Assembly: GCF_008704425.1 (NCBI RefSeq)
Contig: NZ_CP023696.1
Span: forward strand, 4,442,501 to 4,506,500
Source of the DNA: Streptomyces fradiae ATCC 10745 = DSM 40063
GTDB taxonomy: Bacteria; Actinomycetota; Actinomycetes; Streptomycetales; Streptomycetaceae
DNA: 64,000 nucleotides
Reading direction: 5' to 3'
The notes under the pieces: model-generated
The model's database searches: none
What the model was told of the DNA's origin: nothing
Seen by the model: the letters and a program-made list of their open reading frames with translations, nothing else
Translations under genes and position numbers: made by a program
In this document: piece after piece, positions 55,942 to 64,000 of the stretch
How positions within the stretch are numbered: the first letter of the stretch is position 1
Layout of the letters: the number at the start of each line of letters is the position of its first letter

Positions 55942-57103
55942 GCCGATCCTCGAGGTACGCGACCTCGTCAAGCACTACCCGCTCACCCGCGGGGTGCTGT
56001 TCCGCAAGCAGATCGGCGCCGTCAAGGCGGTCGACGGCGTCTCCTTCGCCCTGCGCCCCGGCGAGACCCTCGGCATCGTCGGCGAGTCCGGCTGCGGCAA
56101 GTCGACGGTCGCCCGGATGCTGGTCAACCTGGAACGGCCCACCTCCGGCGCGATCCGCTACCGGGGCGAGGACATCACCCGGCTGTCCGGGCGGGCCCTG
56201 AAGGCGGTACGGCGCGACATCCAGATGGTCTTCCAGGACCCGTACACCTCCCTCAACCCCCGCATGACGGTCGGCGACATCGTGGGCGAGCCCTACGAGA
56301 TCCACCCCGAGGCCGCGCCCAAGGGCGACCGGCGGCGCCGGGTGCGCGAGCTGCTGGAGGTCGTCGGCCTCAACCCGGAGCACATCAACCGCTACCCGCA
56401 CCAGTTCTCCGGCGGGCAGCGCCAGCGCATCGGCATCGCGCGGGGCCTCGCCCTCCAGCCGCGCGTCATCGTCGCCGACGAGCCCGTCTCCGCCCTCGAC
56501 GTGTCCGTGCAGGCCCAGGTCGTCAACCTGCTGGAGCGGCTCCAGGACGAGTTCGGCCTGTCGTACGTCTTCATCGCGCACGACCTGTCGATCGTCCGGC
56601 ACATCTCCGACCGGATCGGGGTGATGTACCTCGGCCGGATCGTCGAGACGGGCACCGACACCGAGATCTACGACCACCCCACCCACCCGTACACGCAGGC
56701 GCTGCTGTCCGCCGTGCCCGTGCCGGACCCGGAGGCGCGCGAGCACCGCGAGCGCGTCCTGCTCTCCGGTGACGTGCCGTCGCCCGCGAACCCGCCCTCC
56801 GGCTGCCGCTTCCGCACCCGCTGCTGGAAGGCGCGCGAGCGGTGCGCCCTGGAGGTCCCGCTGCTCGCCGTGCCCGCCGTGTTCCGCGAGGTCGACAGCC
56901 CGGCGCGGCACGACTCTGCGTGCCACTTCGCGGAGGAGCTGCACGTGGTGCCGGGCGAGGACGGGCCGCCCGGCCCGGCACGGGGCGCGGAGGGTCCGGG
57001 CGGGGTCCCGGGGGCGCCCGGGGTGCCCGGGGCGCCCGGCGGGGGAGGCGCGCCCGGCGGCGGGGGCGGTATGGGCGGCGCGGGTGGTCCGGTCGGCGCG
57101 TAA
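55928..57103 (+). CDS. Peptide ABC ATPase (OppF type) with Gly/Pro tail
   Basis: 391 aa. Walker A GESGCGKS, FQDPYTSLNPRM, signature FSGGQRQRIG, Walker B VIVADEPVSALDVS, FRTRCWKARERC. After the normal end comes a collagen-like Gly/Pro tail of about 45 residues (GVPGAPGVPGAPGGGG), probably disordered and not found in typical OppF. Confidence 0.93.
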   Translation: MPSAEPILEVRDLVKHYPLTRGVLFRKQIGAVKAVDGVSFALRPGETLGIVGESGCGKSTVARMLVNLERPTSGAIRYRGEDITRLSGRALKAVRRDIQMVFQDPYTSLNPRMTVGDIVGEPYEIHPEAAPKGDRRRRVRELLEVVGLNPEHINRYPHQFSGGQRQRIGIARGLALQPRVIVADEPVSALDVSVQAQVVNLLERLQDEFGLSYVFIAHDLSIVRHISDRIGVMYLGRIVETGTDTEIYDHPTHPYTQALLSAVPVPDPEAREHRERVLLSGDVPSPANPPSGCRFRTRCWKARERCALEVPLLAVPAVFREVDSPARHDSACHFAEELHVVPGEDGPPGPARGAEGPGGVPGAPGVPGAPGGGGAPGGGGGMGGAGGPVGA

Positions 57104-57182
57104 CACGCGGGACACCCGGGCGACGCCGTCCCGATATACGGACACGCGACCCTGGACCCCGTACGGCCGTGCGGGTGCCGTG

Positions 57183-57217
57183 GACCGGCCGGGGCGCACC
57201 GCGCGCCCCGGCCGGTC
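57183..57217. terminator. Bidirectional terminator of second Opp operon
   Basis: Perfect 15-bp stem (57183-57197 with 57203-57217), loop accgc, between convergent genes. Confidence 0.9.
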
Positions 57218-57221
57218 GTGC

Positions 57222-59474
57222 TCACCCCAGGCCCAGCGACCGCTTCAGGAAGTCCACCTGGAGGAGGAGCAGGTTCTCCGCGACCCGCTCCTGCGGGGTC
57301 ATATGGGTCACGCCCGTCAGCGGCAGCACCTCATGAGGGCGGCCCGCCGCCAGCAGCGCCGAGGACAGCCGGAGCGTGTGTGCGGCGACCACATTGTCGT
57401 CCGCCATGCCATGGATGATCATCATGGGCCTGGCCGGCTCCCGTGCCTCCACCAGTCCGTCGTCCCCCACGAGCGAGCTGTCCCGGTAGGCGTCCGGCAC
57501 GTCCTGGGGCCTCCCGCCCAGGTACCGCTCGGCGTAGTGGGCGTCGTAGAGCCGCTGGTCCGTCACCGGGGCGCCCACCACCGCCGCGTGGAACACGTCC
57601 GGGCGCCGCAGCACCGCGAACCCCGCCAGCCAGCCGCCGAACGACCAGCCCCGGATGGCCACCCGCCCCAGGTCCAGCGGGAAGCGCCCGGCCAGCCCCT
57701 CCAGCGCCGCCACCTGGTCCTCCAGCACCGGCGCCAGCCCGCCCGCGATGGCCTTCTCCCAGTCGGGCGACCGGCCCGGCGTGCCCCGCCCGTCCGCGAC
57801 GACCACCGCGAAGCCCTGGTCCGCGAACCACTGGGACGTCAGGTACGGGTCATGGGCGGCCACCACCCGCTGCCCGTGCGGCCCGCCGTACGGGTCGACC
57901 AGCACCGGCAGCGGCCCGTCCCCCTCCTCGTACGACCGGGGCATCAGCACCGCGCACGGTATCCGGCGGGCACCCGACACGGTGAGCGCGACCCTCGGCG
58001 ACAGCACCGGCGTCTCGGCGTACGAGGCGACCTCCGCCACCCGCCGGCCGTCCCGCAGGACCCGCACCCGCGCACCGGGCCCGTCCGGCACCGCCGACAC
58101 CAGCACCGTCACCGGGCCGCAGCGCACCGCCGTGTGGACGCCGGGCCCCTCGGAGATCCGCTCCACGCCCCGCTCGCCCACCCGGTACACATGGATCTGG
58201 CCAATCTCCGCGTCGCCCGCCGCCTCGCCCGCCGAGGCGGAGACCAGGAGGTCGCCGTCGCCCACGTCCAGTACGCCCCGAATGTGCAGCCGTCCGTCCG
58301 TGAGCGGGCGGTCGCCGGCCATCAGGACCCGCGCCCCGCCCTCGTCCACGACCCGCACGAGCCGCCCGTCCGGCGCCCACACCGGCGCGCCCGGAACGAG
58401 TTCCAGCCACCGGCCGTCCTCCTCCGCGCACACCACCCGCGTCGCCCCGGACCCCGGGTCGACCGCCAGGTACCGCTGGGTGCGCTGGTCACGGGACTGC
58501 ACCAGCAGCAGCGGGGGCCCCGCCGGCGACCAGTGCACCCGCGCCAGGTACGGGAACCGCTCCCGGTCCCACTCCACCTCGGTCCCCCCGGACCCGCGCC
58601 CCGCGCCACCGCCCCCACCGGCCTCGCCGACCCCCCGGCCCCCGCCGGCCTCCGTACCCCCGCCGGCCTCCGTACCCCCGGAGTCTCCGCCGTCCCCGCC
58701 GTCCCCGCCGTCCACGTCCACCAGGAACAGCCGCACGTCCGCGTGGGGCGTCCCGGCGGCCGGGTACGCCACCCGCGCCGGCTCCCGGTCCGGGTGCGCC
58801 GGGTCGGAGATCCACCACCGGGCCACCGGCCCCTCGTCCACCCGCGCCACCAGCAGCCGGTCCGAGCCGGGCGACCACCAGAAGCCCCGCGGACGGCCCA
58901 TCGACTCGGCCGCCACGTGCTCGGCGACCCCGTACGCCACGCCCCCGCCCTCCGGCCGGGCCAGTACCCGCTCCGCCCCGCCGCCGTCCACGGGCACCAC
59001 CCGCAGCGCGCCCCGCGCCACGTACGCCACCAGCCGCCCGTCCGGCGACGGCCTCGGGTCGAGCACCGGCCCGGGCACCGGCAGCGGGCGCGCCGCCCCG
59101 TCCCGCAGCCCGGCCACGTACAGCCGGCCCGACAGGGTGAACGCCGCCAGCTCCACGGCCGCGTCCACGGCGTAGGCCACCACGCCCCCGGCCGTCTCGC
59201 GGGCCCGTTCGCGCCGGGTGCGCTCCTCCGGCGGCAGGTCCTCCCCCGCCCCGCCGAGCAGCTCGGCCGGGTCGGCGGCGACCCGCTCGCGGGGCGCGTC
59301 GCCGTCCAGGTCCAGCACGCACAGCCGGTTCACCGGGTCCGCCCCCGAGGGGGAGCGCAGGAAGACGACCCGGGAGCCGTCGGGCGCCACGGTGAACGAG
59401 CGGGGTGCGCCCAGGGTGAAGCGCCGCGAACGGGCGAACTGGCGGGGAAAGGAGGGCTGCTGGGGCGAAGTCAT
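57222..59474 (-). CDS. S9 family (DPP IV-like) peptidase
   Basis: 750 aa from ATG at 59474. The N-terminal beta-propeller (about 20-480) has a Gly/Asp-rich insertion near 260-310. The alpha/beta hydrolase domain has RGWSFGGW (nucleophile Ser near 611), GMADDNV (Asp) and GVTHMT (His). No signal peptide, so it is probably a cytosolic prolyl-type peptidase. Its position beside two oligopeptide importers suggests it degrades imported peptides. Confidence 0.92.
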   Translation of the reverse strand: MTSPQQPSFPRQFARSRRFTLGAPRSFTVAPDGSRVVFLRSPSGADPVNRLCVLDLDGDAPRERVAADPAELLGGAGEDLPPEERTRRERARETAGGVVAYAVDAAVELAAFTLSGRLYVAGLRDGAARPLPVPGPVLDPRPSPDGRLVAYVARGALRVVPVDGGGAERVLARPEGGGVAYGVAEHVAAESMGRPRGFWWSPGSDRLLVARVDEGPVARWWISDPAHPDREPARVAYPAAGTPHADVRLFLVDVDGGDGGDGGDSGGTEAGGGTEAGGGRGVGEAGGGGGAGRGSGGTEVEWDRERFPYLARVHWSPAGPPLLLVQSRDQRTQRYLAVDPGSGATRVVCAEEDGRWLELVPGAPVWAPDGRLVRVVDEGGARVLMAGDRPLTDGRLHIRGVLDVGDGDLLVSASAGEAAGDAEIGQIHVYRVGERGVERISEGPGVHTAVRCGPVTVLVSAVPDGPGARVRVLRDGRRVAEVASYAETPVLSPRVALTVSGARRIPCAVLMPRSYEEGDGPLPVLVDPYGGPHGQRVVAAHDPYLTSQWFADQGFAVVVADGRGTPGRSPDWEKAIAGGLAPVLEDQVAALEGLAGRFPLDLGRVAIRGWSFGGWLAGFAVLRRPDVFHAAVVGAPVTDQRLYDAHYAERYLGGRPQDVPDAYRDSSLVGDDGLVEAREPARPMMIIHGMADDNVVAAHTLRLSSALLAAGRPHEVLPLTGVTHMTPQERVAENLLLLQVDFLKRSLGLG

Positions 59475-59629
59475 GTGACCGAAACTAGCGTCCGTGCGCC
59501 CCCCAATGCTGCCGTGCACCGAACGATGCCGGGGCACGGAAAGTTATGATCCGTAGCGCAAGGTGGGTATCAACCTCCTGGCGTATGCGCGTTGCCCGTT
59601 CCGACCGACATGTATGGAGGTGAACCGCC

Positions 59630-59824
59630 GTGGCACTCTCGATTTCGGCGGTGGTGCTGCTGGCGATCGTCGTCTTCCTGCTCATCCGGAAATCGGGGCT
59701 GAAGGCCGGGCACGCCGTGGTCTGCATGCTCCTGGGCTTCTACCTGGCGAGCTCCTCCATCGCCCCCACCGTCAGTCAGTTCACCACCAGCGTGGCGAGC
59801 ATGATCGGCAACCTCAAGTTCTAG
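59630..59824 (+). CDS. Small conserved membrane protein
   Basis: 64 aa, GTG start with GGAGG upstream. Two hydrophobic helices: LSISAVVLLAIVVFLLIR and AGHAVVCMLLGFYLASSS. It is a common Streptomyces small protein of unknown function, 58 bp before mshB. Confidence 0.82.
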   Translation: MALSISAVVLLAIVVFLLIRKSGLKAGHAVVCMLLGFYLASSSIAPTVSQFTTSVASMIGNLKF

Positions 59825-59882
59825 AAGCCGCCCCGCACGTTCCGGCGGCGTCCGCCGGGGGTGGACCTCGTAGGGTGTCCGT

Positions 59883-60773
59883 ATGACGGATCTCCCCGCC
59901 CGTCGTCTGCTCCTGGTGCACGCGCACCCCGACGACGAGTCCATCAACAACGGCGCCACCATGGCCAAGTACGCCGCCGAGGGCGCCCGGGTCACCCTGG
60001 TGACCTGCACACGGGGCGAGGAGGGCGAGGTGATCCCGCCCGGCCTCGCCCACCTCGCGCCCGACCGGGAGGACCGGCTCGGACCCCACCGCGTCGGCGA
60101 ACTGGACGCCGCGATGCGGGAGCTGGGGGTCACCGACCACCGCTTCCTCGGGGGTCCGGGCCGCTTCCGCGACTCCGGCATGATGGGCGTCCCGCAGAAC
60201 CACCGCGAGGGCGCCTTCTGGGGCACCCCGGTGGACATCGCCGCCGCGCACCTGGTCGAGGTCGTCCGGGAGGTCCGCCCGCAGGTGCTGGTGACGTACG
60301 ACCCCGACGGCGGGTACGGCCACCCCGACCACATCCAGGCCCACCGCGTGGCCGTGCGCGCCGCCGACCTCGCCGCCGACCCGTCGTACGCCCCGGGCCT
60401 GGGCGCCCCCCACACCATCGCGAAGATCTACTGGAACCGGGTGCCCCGCTCCGCCGCCGAGGAGGGCTTCGCCGCCCTGCGCGCCGCGACCGGGACCGTC
60501 TTCCCCGGCGTCGCGGCCCTGGAGGACGTGCCGGGTGTCGTGGACGACGAGCTGGTCACCACCGAGATCGACGGCACCCCGTACGCCGACCGCAAGACGG
60601 CCGCGATGTGTGCGCACGCCACACAGATCACCGTGCGGGACGGGTTCTTCGCCCTCTCCAACAACCTCGGACAGCCCCTCTTCACCCGCGAGTGGTACCA
60701 GCTGGCACGCGGTGCGTCGGGCGCCCCGGCGGGCGAGCGGGAGACCGACCTGTTCGCGGGGGTGGCCGCGTGA
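59883..60773 (+). CDS. mshB: Mycothiol deacetylase MshB
   Basis: 296 aa of the PIG-L/LmbE family. Zinc ligands are in HAHPDDE (residues 13-19) and GHPDH (near 142-146). MshB removes the acetyl group of GlcNAc-inositol in mycothiol biosynthesis, in the cytosol. Neighbour DUF6113-like gene overlaps its stop by 4 nt (gtga), as in many Streptomyces. Confidence 0.95.
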   Translation: MTDLPARRLLLVHAHPDDESINNGATMAKYAAEGARVTLVTCTRGEEGEVIPPGLAHLAPDREDRLGPHRVGELDAAMRELGVTDHRFLGGPGRFRDSGMMGVPQNHREGAFWGTPVDIAAAHLVEVVREVRPQVLVTYDPDGGYGHPDHIQAHRVAVRAADLAADPSYAPGLGAPHTIAKIYWNRVPRSAAEEGFAALRAATGTVFPGVAALEDVPGVVDDELVTTEIDGTPYADRKTAAMCAHATQITVRDGFFALSNNLGQPLFTREWYQLARGASGAPAGERETDLFAGVAA

Positions 60774-61156
60774 GCACCCCGCTGAAGGTCCTCGCGCACA
60801 CCGTGCTGGTCGTGCTGGGCGTCCTCGTCGGGCTGGCCGGCGCGCTCGTCCAGGCCGCCTGGCTGCCGGCCGGGCTGCTCCTCGCCCTGCTGGCCACGGG
60901 CGCCCTCTTCTACGGCGGGCTGCGCGCCGTCGGCGGCCAGGCCGGCCTCCTGTCGGCGGGCGCCGGGTGGCTCGCGGCCGTCGTGGCGGTCTGGCTCGGG
61001 CGCGGCGAGGGCGACAAGCTCTTCTGGGGCGGGCTGGCCGATCTGGTGTTCGTCCTCGGGGGGATGGCGACCGCTGTGATGTGCATCACCCTGACGTCCC
61101 TGCCGCAACAGGGCGGGCCCGCGGGGCCACTTGACGGGGGACGTGCCCGAACTTGA
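60770..61156 (+). CDS. DUF6113-like membrane protein
   Basis: 128 aa, GTG start overlapping the mshB stop. Four hydrophobic segments (VLAHTVLVVLGVLVGLAGAL, LPAGLLLALLATGALFYGGL, LLSAGAGWLAAVVAVWLG, LADLVFVLGGMATAVMCITL). It is translationally coupled to mshB; function unknown. Confidence 0.85.
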   Translation: MSTPLKVLAHTVLVVLGVLVGLAGALVQAAWLPAGLLLALLATGALFYGGLRAVGGQAGLLSAGAGWLAAVVAVWLGRGEGDKLFWGGLADLVFVLGGMATAVMCITLTSLPQQGGPAGPLDGGRART

Positions 61157-61283
61157 GTGGCATTGCCCGGTGATGTTCCACCGGTGGCAGGTGGCGGGGT
61201 GACCGCGGCCAGTATGGTGGTGCGCGCCGCCGGGCGCCCGTGGGTGTGTGAGCGGGCGGCGGAGCCAACCGGGAGATCCTGCT

Positions 61284-63365
61284 TTGAGCCGTGAAACTGA
61301 CACCTCGTCCTCCGGTCCCCAGGGGCGTGGCGGGACCGCGTACCCCTCGGGCACCCCGCCGTACGGGTCGCCCCGTGAGGCGGCCGGGGGCGGCGCGCCC
61401 GCGCAGCCCGAGGAGAAGAAGACCGAGACGACGCTGACCACCCGCATCCGGATCAACATCCCGGGATCGCGGCCCATCCCACCGGTCGTCGTGCGCAAGC
61501 CGGTGAACGGCGGCGGTCAGGACGCCGACGCGGACGCGGGCGGGAGCGGGAGCGAGCAGGAGGCCCCGGCGGCGCGGACGCCCCGCCCGGACGTGGACGA
61601 GCCGCGCCCGGCCGCCGGCGCGGAGCAGTCGACCAGCGACTGGTTCGCCCCGCGCAAGGCCCCGGCGCCCGAGGCGTCCCCGGCCGCCGGCGCGCCGCAC
61701 GACACCGCCCAGGACCACACGCGGGCCCTCGGCCAGGGCGTGGGCCCGGGTCAGGGCATGGACCACGGCACGGGCCCCGGTGAGGACCGGCCCGGCGCCC
61801 CCGGCCTCCCGTACTTCTCCGACGCCCCGGACGCGCTCGGTACGCCCGACGCGCTCGGTGTCCCCGACGGCCTCGGTGGGCCCGGAGCTCACGGCATGCC
61901 CGGCACGCCGTCCGACGGCCCCCGCACGCCCCGCGTGCCCGGCGCCCCCGGCACCGGGCCCGCCGGAGCGACGTCCGGCCCGGCGTTCGGCACCGCCGCG
62001 CTGCGGGCCGTCGGCGCCGCCGCCGGCTCCGCGAGCACGGCGGCGGACTCCCGGAGCGCCGCCGGAGCGGCGCGCACCCCGGGCGGGCTGTCCGACGACA
62101 CCGCCGTCCTCACCCCGCAGAAGCCGCACCCCGGCCCGCCGCCCGCCCGGACCTCCGACCCCGCCGCCGGCGGCGCGCCCGCAAACCCGCGGGACGGCCG
62201 CGCGGGGGCCGGCCCGTCGCCGTCCCCGCAGCCGGGTCCCGCCCGCGCGACCCGCGCCCCCCGCGCGGCCGGGCGCGCCGACGCGTACGAGGACGGCGCC
62301 GAGGCGTACCGGGACGGCGTCGACGCCTACCCGCCGGCCCTGGACGAGCCCGCGCCCGAGGCGCCCGCGCCCACCCCGCCGCCGGCCACCCGCTCCGCGC
62401 CCGCCCCCGTCAGGAAGAAGGGCCGTTCCAAGCTGGTCCTCCTCGCGGTCGCCGCGGTCGCCGCCGCGAGCGTCGCGTACGGCGCGGGGCTCCTCCTCAA
62501 CCAGGCCGACGTGCCCAAGGGCACCACCGTCCTCGGCGTCGACATCGGCGGCTCCACCAAGGAGGAGGCCGTCCAGAAGCTGGACGCCGCGCGCGGGTCG
62601 CGCGCCGCCACCCCGCTCCAGCTGGAGGTCGGCGGGCAGAACCGGACGCTCGCCCCCGACAAGGCCGGCCTGTCCCTGGACAGCCAGGCGACCGTGCGCG
62701 CCGCCGCCGGGAGCGACTACAACCCGGTCACGGTGATCGGCTCCCTGTTCGGCGCCGAGCGCGTGGCCCAGCCGGTCATCCCGGTCGACGAGGAGAAGCT
62801 GCGCGTCGCGCTGGCCGGCCTGAGCGGCGGGCCGGGCGCCGTCACGGAGGGCACCGTCAAGTTCGAGCCCGGCAAGGTCGTCCCCGTGCCGGGCAAGGCC
62901 GGCGCGGTGCTGGACGTGCCGCGCGCGATGATCTTCGTGCGGGACGCGTACCGGGCCCAGGTCGAGACGGGCCGACCGAACGTGGTGGAGCTGCCCGTCG
63001 CCACCCGTGAGCCGCGGATCGGGCAGGCCGAGATCGACCGGGCCGTGAAGGAGTTCGCCGAGCCCGCGATGTCCGGCCTGATCACGATCAGGGCGGGCGG
63101 CCGGCAGATCCAGTTCGGCCCGCAGCGGTCGCTGCCCCAGATCCTCTCCATGAAGGCGGTCGGCGACCGGCTGGAGCCGTACTACGACAAGAAGGCCATC
63201 GACCGCCTGCTGGACGGCACCTTCGACGGCGTGATGATCACGAAGGGCGACGGCCGGCAGCACCAGCTCTCCGCCGACGACGTGGCCGCGGCCATGCACA
63301 AGGCCCTGCTCGGCAAGACCGCGGCGGATCGCACGGTCACCATCGAGCTCGACCCGCAGGGCTGA
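61284..63365 (+). CDS. Disordered protein with TM and peptidoglycan-binding domain
   Basis: 693 aa from the TTG at 61284, which has gggag upstream. About 370 Pro/Ala/Gly/Asp-rich residues form a presumed disordered cytoplasmic part. KGRSKLVLLAVAAVAAASVAYGAGLLL is one TM helix (about 385-405). The extracellular part (DVPKGTTVLGVDIGGSTKEE onward) contains two PG_binding_4/YoaR-like domains without a VanW or catalytic domain. Probable envelope-associated protein. A perfect 15-bp terminator follows. Confidence 0.85.
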   Translation: MSRETDTSSSGPQGRGGTAYPSGTPPYGSPREAAGGGAPAQPEEKKTETTLTTRIRINIPGSRPIPPVVVRKPVNGGGQDADADAGGSGSEQEAPAARTPRPDVDEPRPAAGAEQSTSDWFAPRKAPAPEASPAAGAPHDTAQDHTRALGQGVGPGQGMDHGTGPGEDRPGAPGLPYFSDAPDALGTPDALGVPDGLGGPGAHGMPGTPSDGPRTPRVPGAPGTGPAGATSGPAFGTAALRAVGAAAGSASTAADSRSAAGAARTPGGLSDDTAVLTPQKPHPGPPPARTSDPAAGGAPANPRDGRAGAGPSPSPQPGPARATRAPRAAGRADAYEDGAEAYRDGVDAYPPALDEPAPEAPAPTPPPATRSAPAPVRKKGRSKLVLLAVAAVAAASVAYGAGLLLNQADVPKGTTVLGVDIGGSTKEEAVQKLDAARGSRAATPLQLEVGGQNRTLAPDKAGLSLDSQATVRAAAGSDYNPVTVIGSLFGAERVAQPVIPVDEEKLRVALAGLSGGPGAVTEGTVKFEPGKVVPVPGKAGAVLDVPRAMIFVRDAYRAQVETGRPNVVELPVATREPRIGQAEIDRAVKEFAEPAMSGLITIRAGGRQIQFGPQRSLPQILSMKAVGDRLEPYYDKKAIDRLLDGTFDGVMITKGDGRQHQLSADDVAAAMHKALLGKTAADRTVTIELDPQG

Positions 63366-63379
63366 CCCGCCCGCGACCC

Positions 63380-63414
63380 GAGGGCCGCCCCCGCCGTACG
63401 CGGGGGCGGCCCTC
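63380..63414 (+). terminator. Terminator of PG-binding protein gene
   Basis: Perfect 15-bp stem (63380-63394 with 63400-63414), loop cgtac. Confidence 0.9.
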
Positions 63415-63536
63415 AGACGTTCCCGCCCCCGGTACCCGCCCCGTACCCGCCCCGAATACCCAGGCCGCACGCGCACCCGGTACCAGGCCCCTGCGCGCCC
63501 CCGCATACCCACGCCGTACGCGCGGACCCGCCCTCA

Positions 63537-63675
63537 CCCGTGCGCGCCCCGGACCCGCGCCGGCCTGCCCGGCCGCACCGGCCCCGTGCGCGCCCCGGAC
63601 CCGCGCCGGCCTGCCCGGCCGCACCGGCCCCGTACGCGCCCCGGACCCGCGCCCGCCGTGCCCCGCCGCACCGGC
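63537..63675. repeat. 46-bp tandem repeat, three units
   Basis: Units at 63537-63582 and 63583-63628 are identical; a third, degenerate unit runs 63629-63675. All begin cccgtgcgcg/cccgtacgcg. The array lies between convergent genes. It may be slippage-derived. Confidence 0.75.
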
Positions 63676-63728
63676 CCCGCACCCACCCCGGCCGGCCGAC
63701 CGGGCGGCGGCCCGGACGTGGGCGCCGG

Positions 63729-64000
63729 TCAGTTGAGGCGGGCGCGGGCGGCGCGGGCGTGGGCGCGCAGGACCGCCGCGGTCGTGGGCTCCACCGCGGC
63801 GACCACGTCCGCGTACGCCTCCATCTCCGCGGCCCCCGTCAGGAAGTCGCCGCGCCCCACCAGCAGTTGCGCCCTTTCGTACCGCAGCCGCGCCGGGTGC
63901 GACGGCAGCAGCAGCGCCAGCTCCACGGCCCACAGCGCCACGTCGGAGCGCTCGGGCCGCGCCGCCGCCCACGCCCGGATGTTGTTCAGGATGCGCAGCA
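63729..64000 (-). CDS. SirB1-like transglutaminase/TPR protein, C-terminal part
   Basis: The frame is open to the window edge, so only about 90 C-terminal residues are present. LRILNNIRAWAAARPERSDV, then ALWAVELALLLPSHPARLRY and EMEAYADVVAAVEP, is the conserved end of SirB1-family proteins (transglutaminase-like domain plus TPR-like tail). The N-terminal domain lies outside. Confidence 0.8.
   Translation of the reverse strand, partial: LRILNNIRAWAAARPERSDVALWAVELALLLPSHPARLRYERAQLLVGRGDFLTGAAEMEAYADVVAAVEPTTAAVLRAHARAARARLN

Larger units (their letters stand above)
63366..63728. other. Intergenic region with tandem repeats
   Basis: Between convergent genes; holds a terminator and a 46-bp tandem repeat. 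No coding signal. Confidence 0.5.

Noticed and set aside
53659..55971. 770-codon frame opposite the Opp permease/ATPase genes
   Set aside because: Antisense shadow; the plus-strand genes carry full ABC motifs.
63420..63710. CRISPR array
   Set aside because: The 46-bp units are directly adjacent, with no unique spacers; this is a simple tandem repeat.

Overview
The window is high-GC chromosomal DNA of a Streptomyces. The evidence is strongly GC-biased codon third positions, GTG/TTG starts, mycothiol biosynthesis (mshB), a BldK-type oligopeptide transporter in the bldKA-E gene order, DUF397/DUF5753 regulator pairs and SpoIIE-type phosphatases. The order bldK operon, second Opp operon, S9 peptidase, mshB matches my recollection of the S. 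coelicolor SCO511x-SCO512x region.

Region 1 (1-2102) holds the end of a DUF6542 membrane protein gene and ychF. Region 2 (2099-23726) is a 21.6 kb integrated mobilizable element inserted in the 3' end of ychF. The 14-bp direct repeat TTCCGCTTCAACGT lies at 2085-2098 and 23713-23726. The right copy is still followed by what looks like the original ychF stop (gtg tga) and a strong terminator. The element has an integrase/XRE pair, an excisionase-like gene, a DUF3631 ATPase joined in frame to a MobC-like domain, and a relaxase, but no visible FtsK/TraB transfer ATPase. Its cargo comprises two SUKH-like proteins, a lipoprotein, a four-gene HAD/methyltransferase/phosphotransferase/unknown operon facing an XRE-TPR regulator and a NUDIX gene, and a two-gene candidate defence module (a three-TM protein overlapping a 1131-aa calcineurin-like/SIR2-like/STAND NTPase). 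An intact IS1380-family element sits exactly at that protein's stop codon, followed by a HEAT/CPCC pair.

Region 3 (23727-28491) contains the displaced ychF terminator, a VapBC toxin-antitoxin pair, a second degenerate copy of the element's right end (24699-24743), a sigma-region-4-like protein, a DUF574 methyltransferase and a DUF5753/DUF397 regulator pair. Region 4 (28492-38291) has a threonine-synthase-like enzyme, a secreted subtilase, a DUF4190 protein, a GntR regulator, a SPOR-like protein, a NUDIX protein and two anti-sigma/phosphatase-type signalling genes.

Region 5 (38984-57103) is dominated by peptide transport: a lone solute-binding lipoprotein, typA, the bldKABCDE-like operon behind a 1.1 kb partly AT-rich leader region, and a second complete Opp operon. 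Region 6 (57222-64000) has an S9 peptidase, a small membrane protein, mshB coupled to a DUF6113-like gene, a large disordered peptidoglycan-binding-domain protein and the 3' end of a SirB1-like gene. Several operons end in perfect 10-15 bp GC hairpins.
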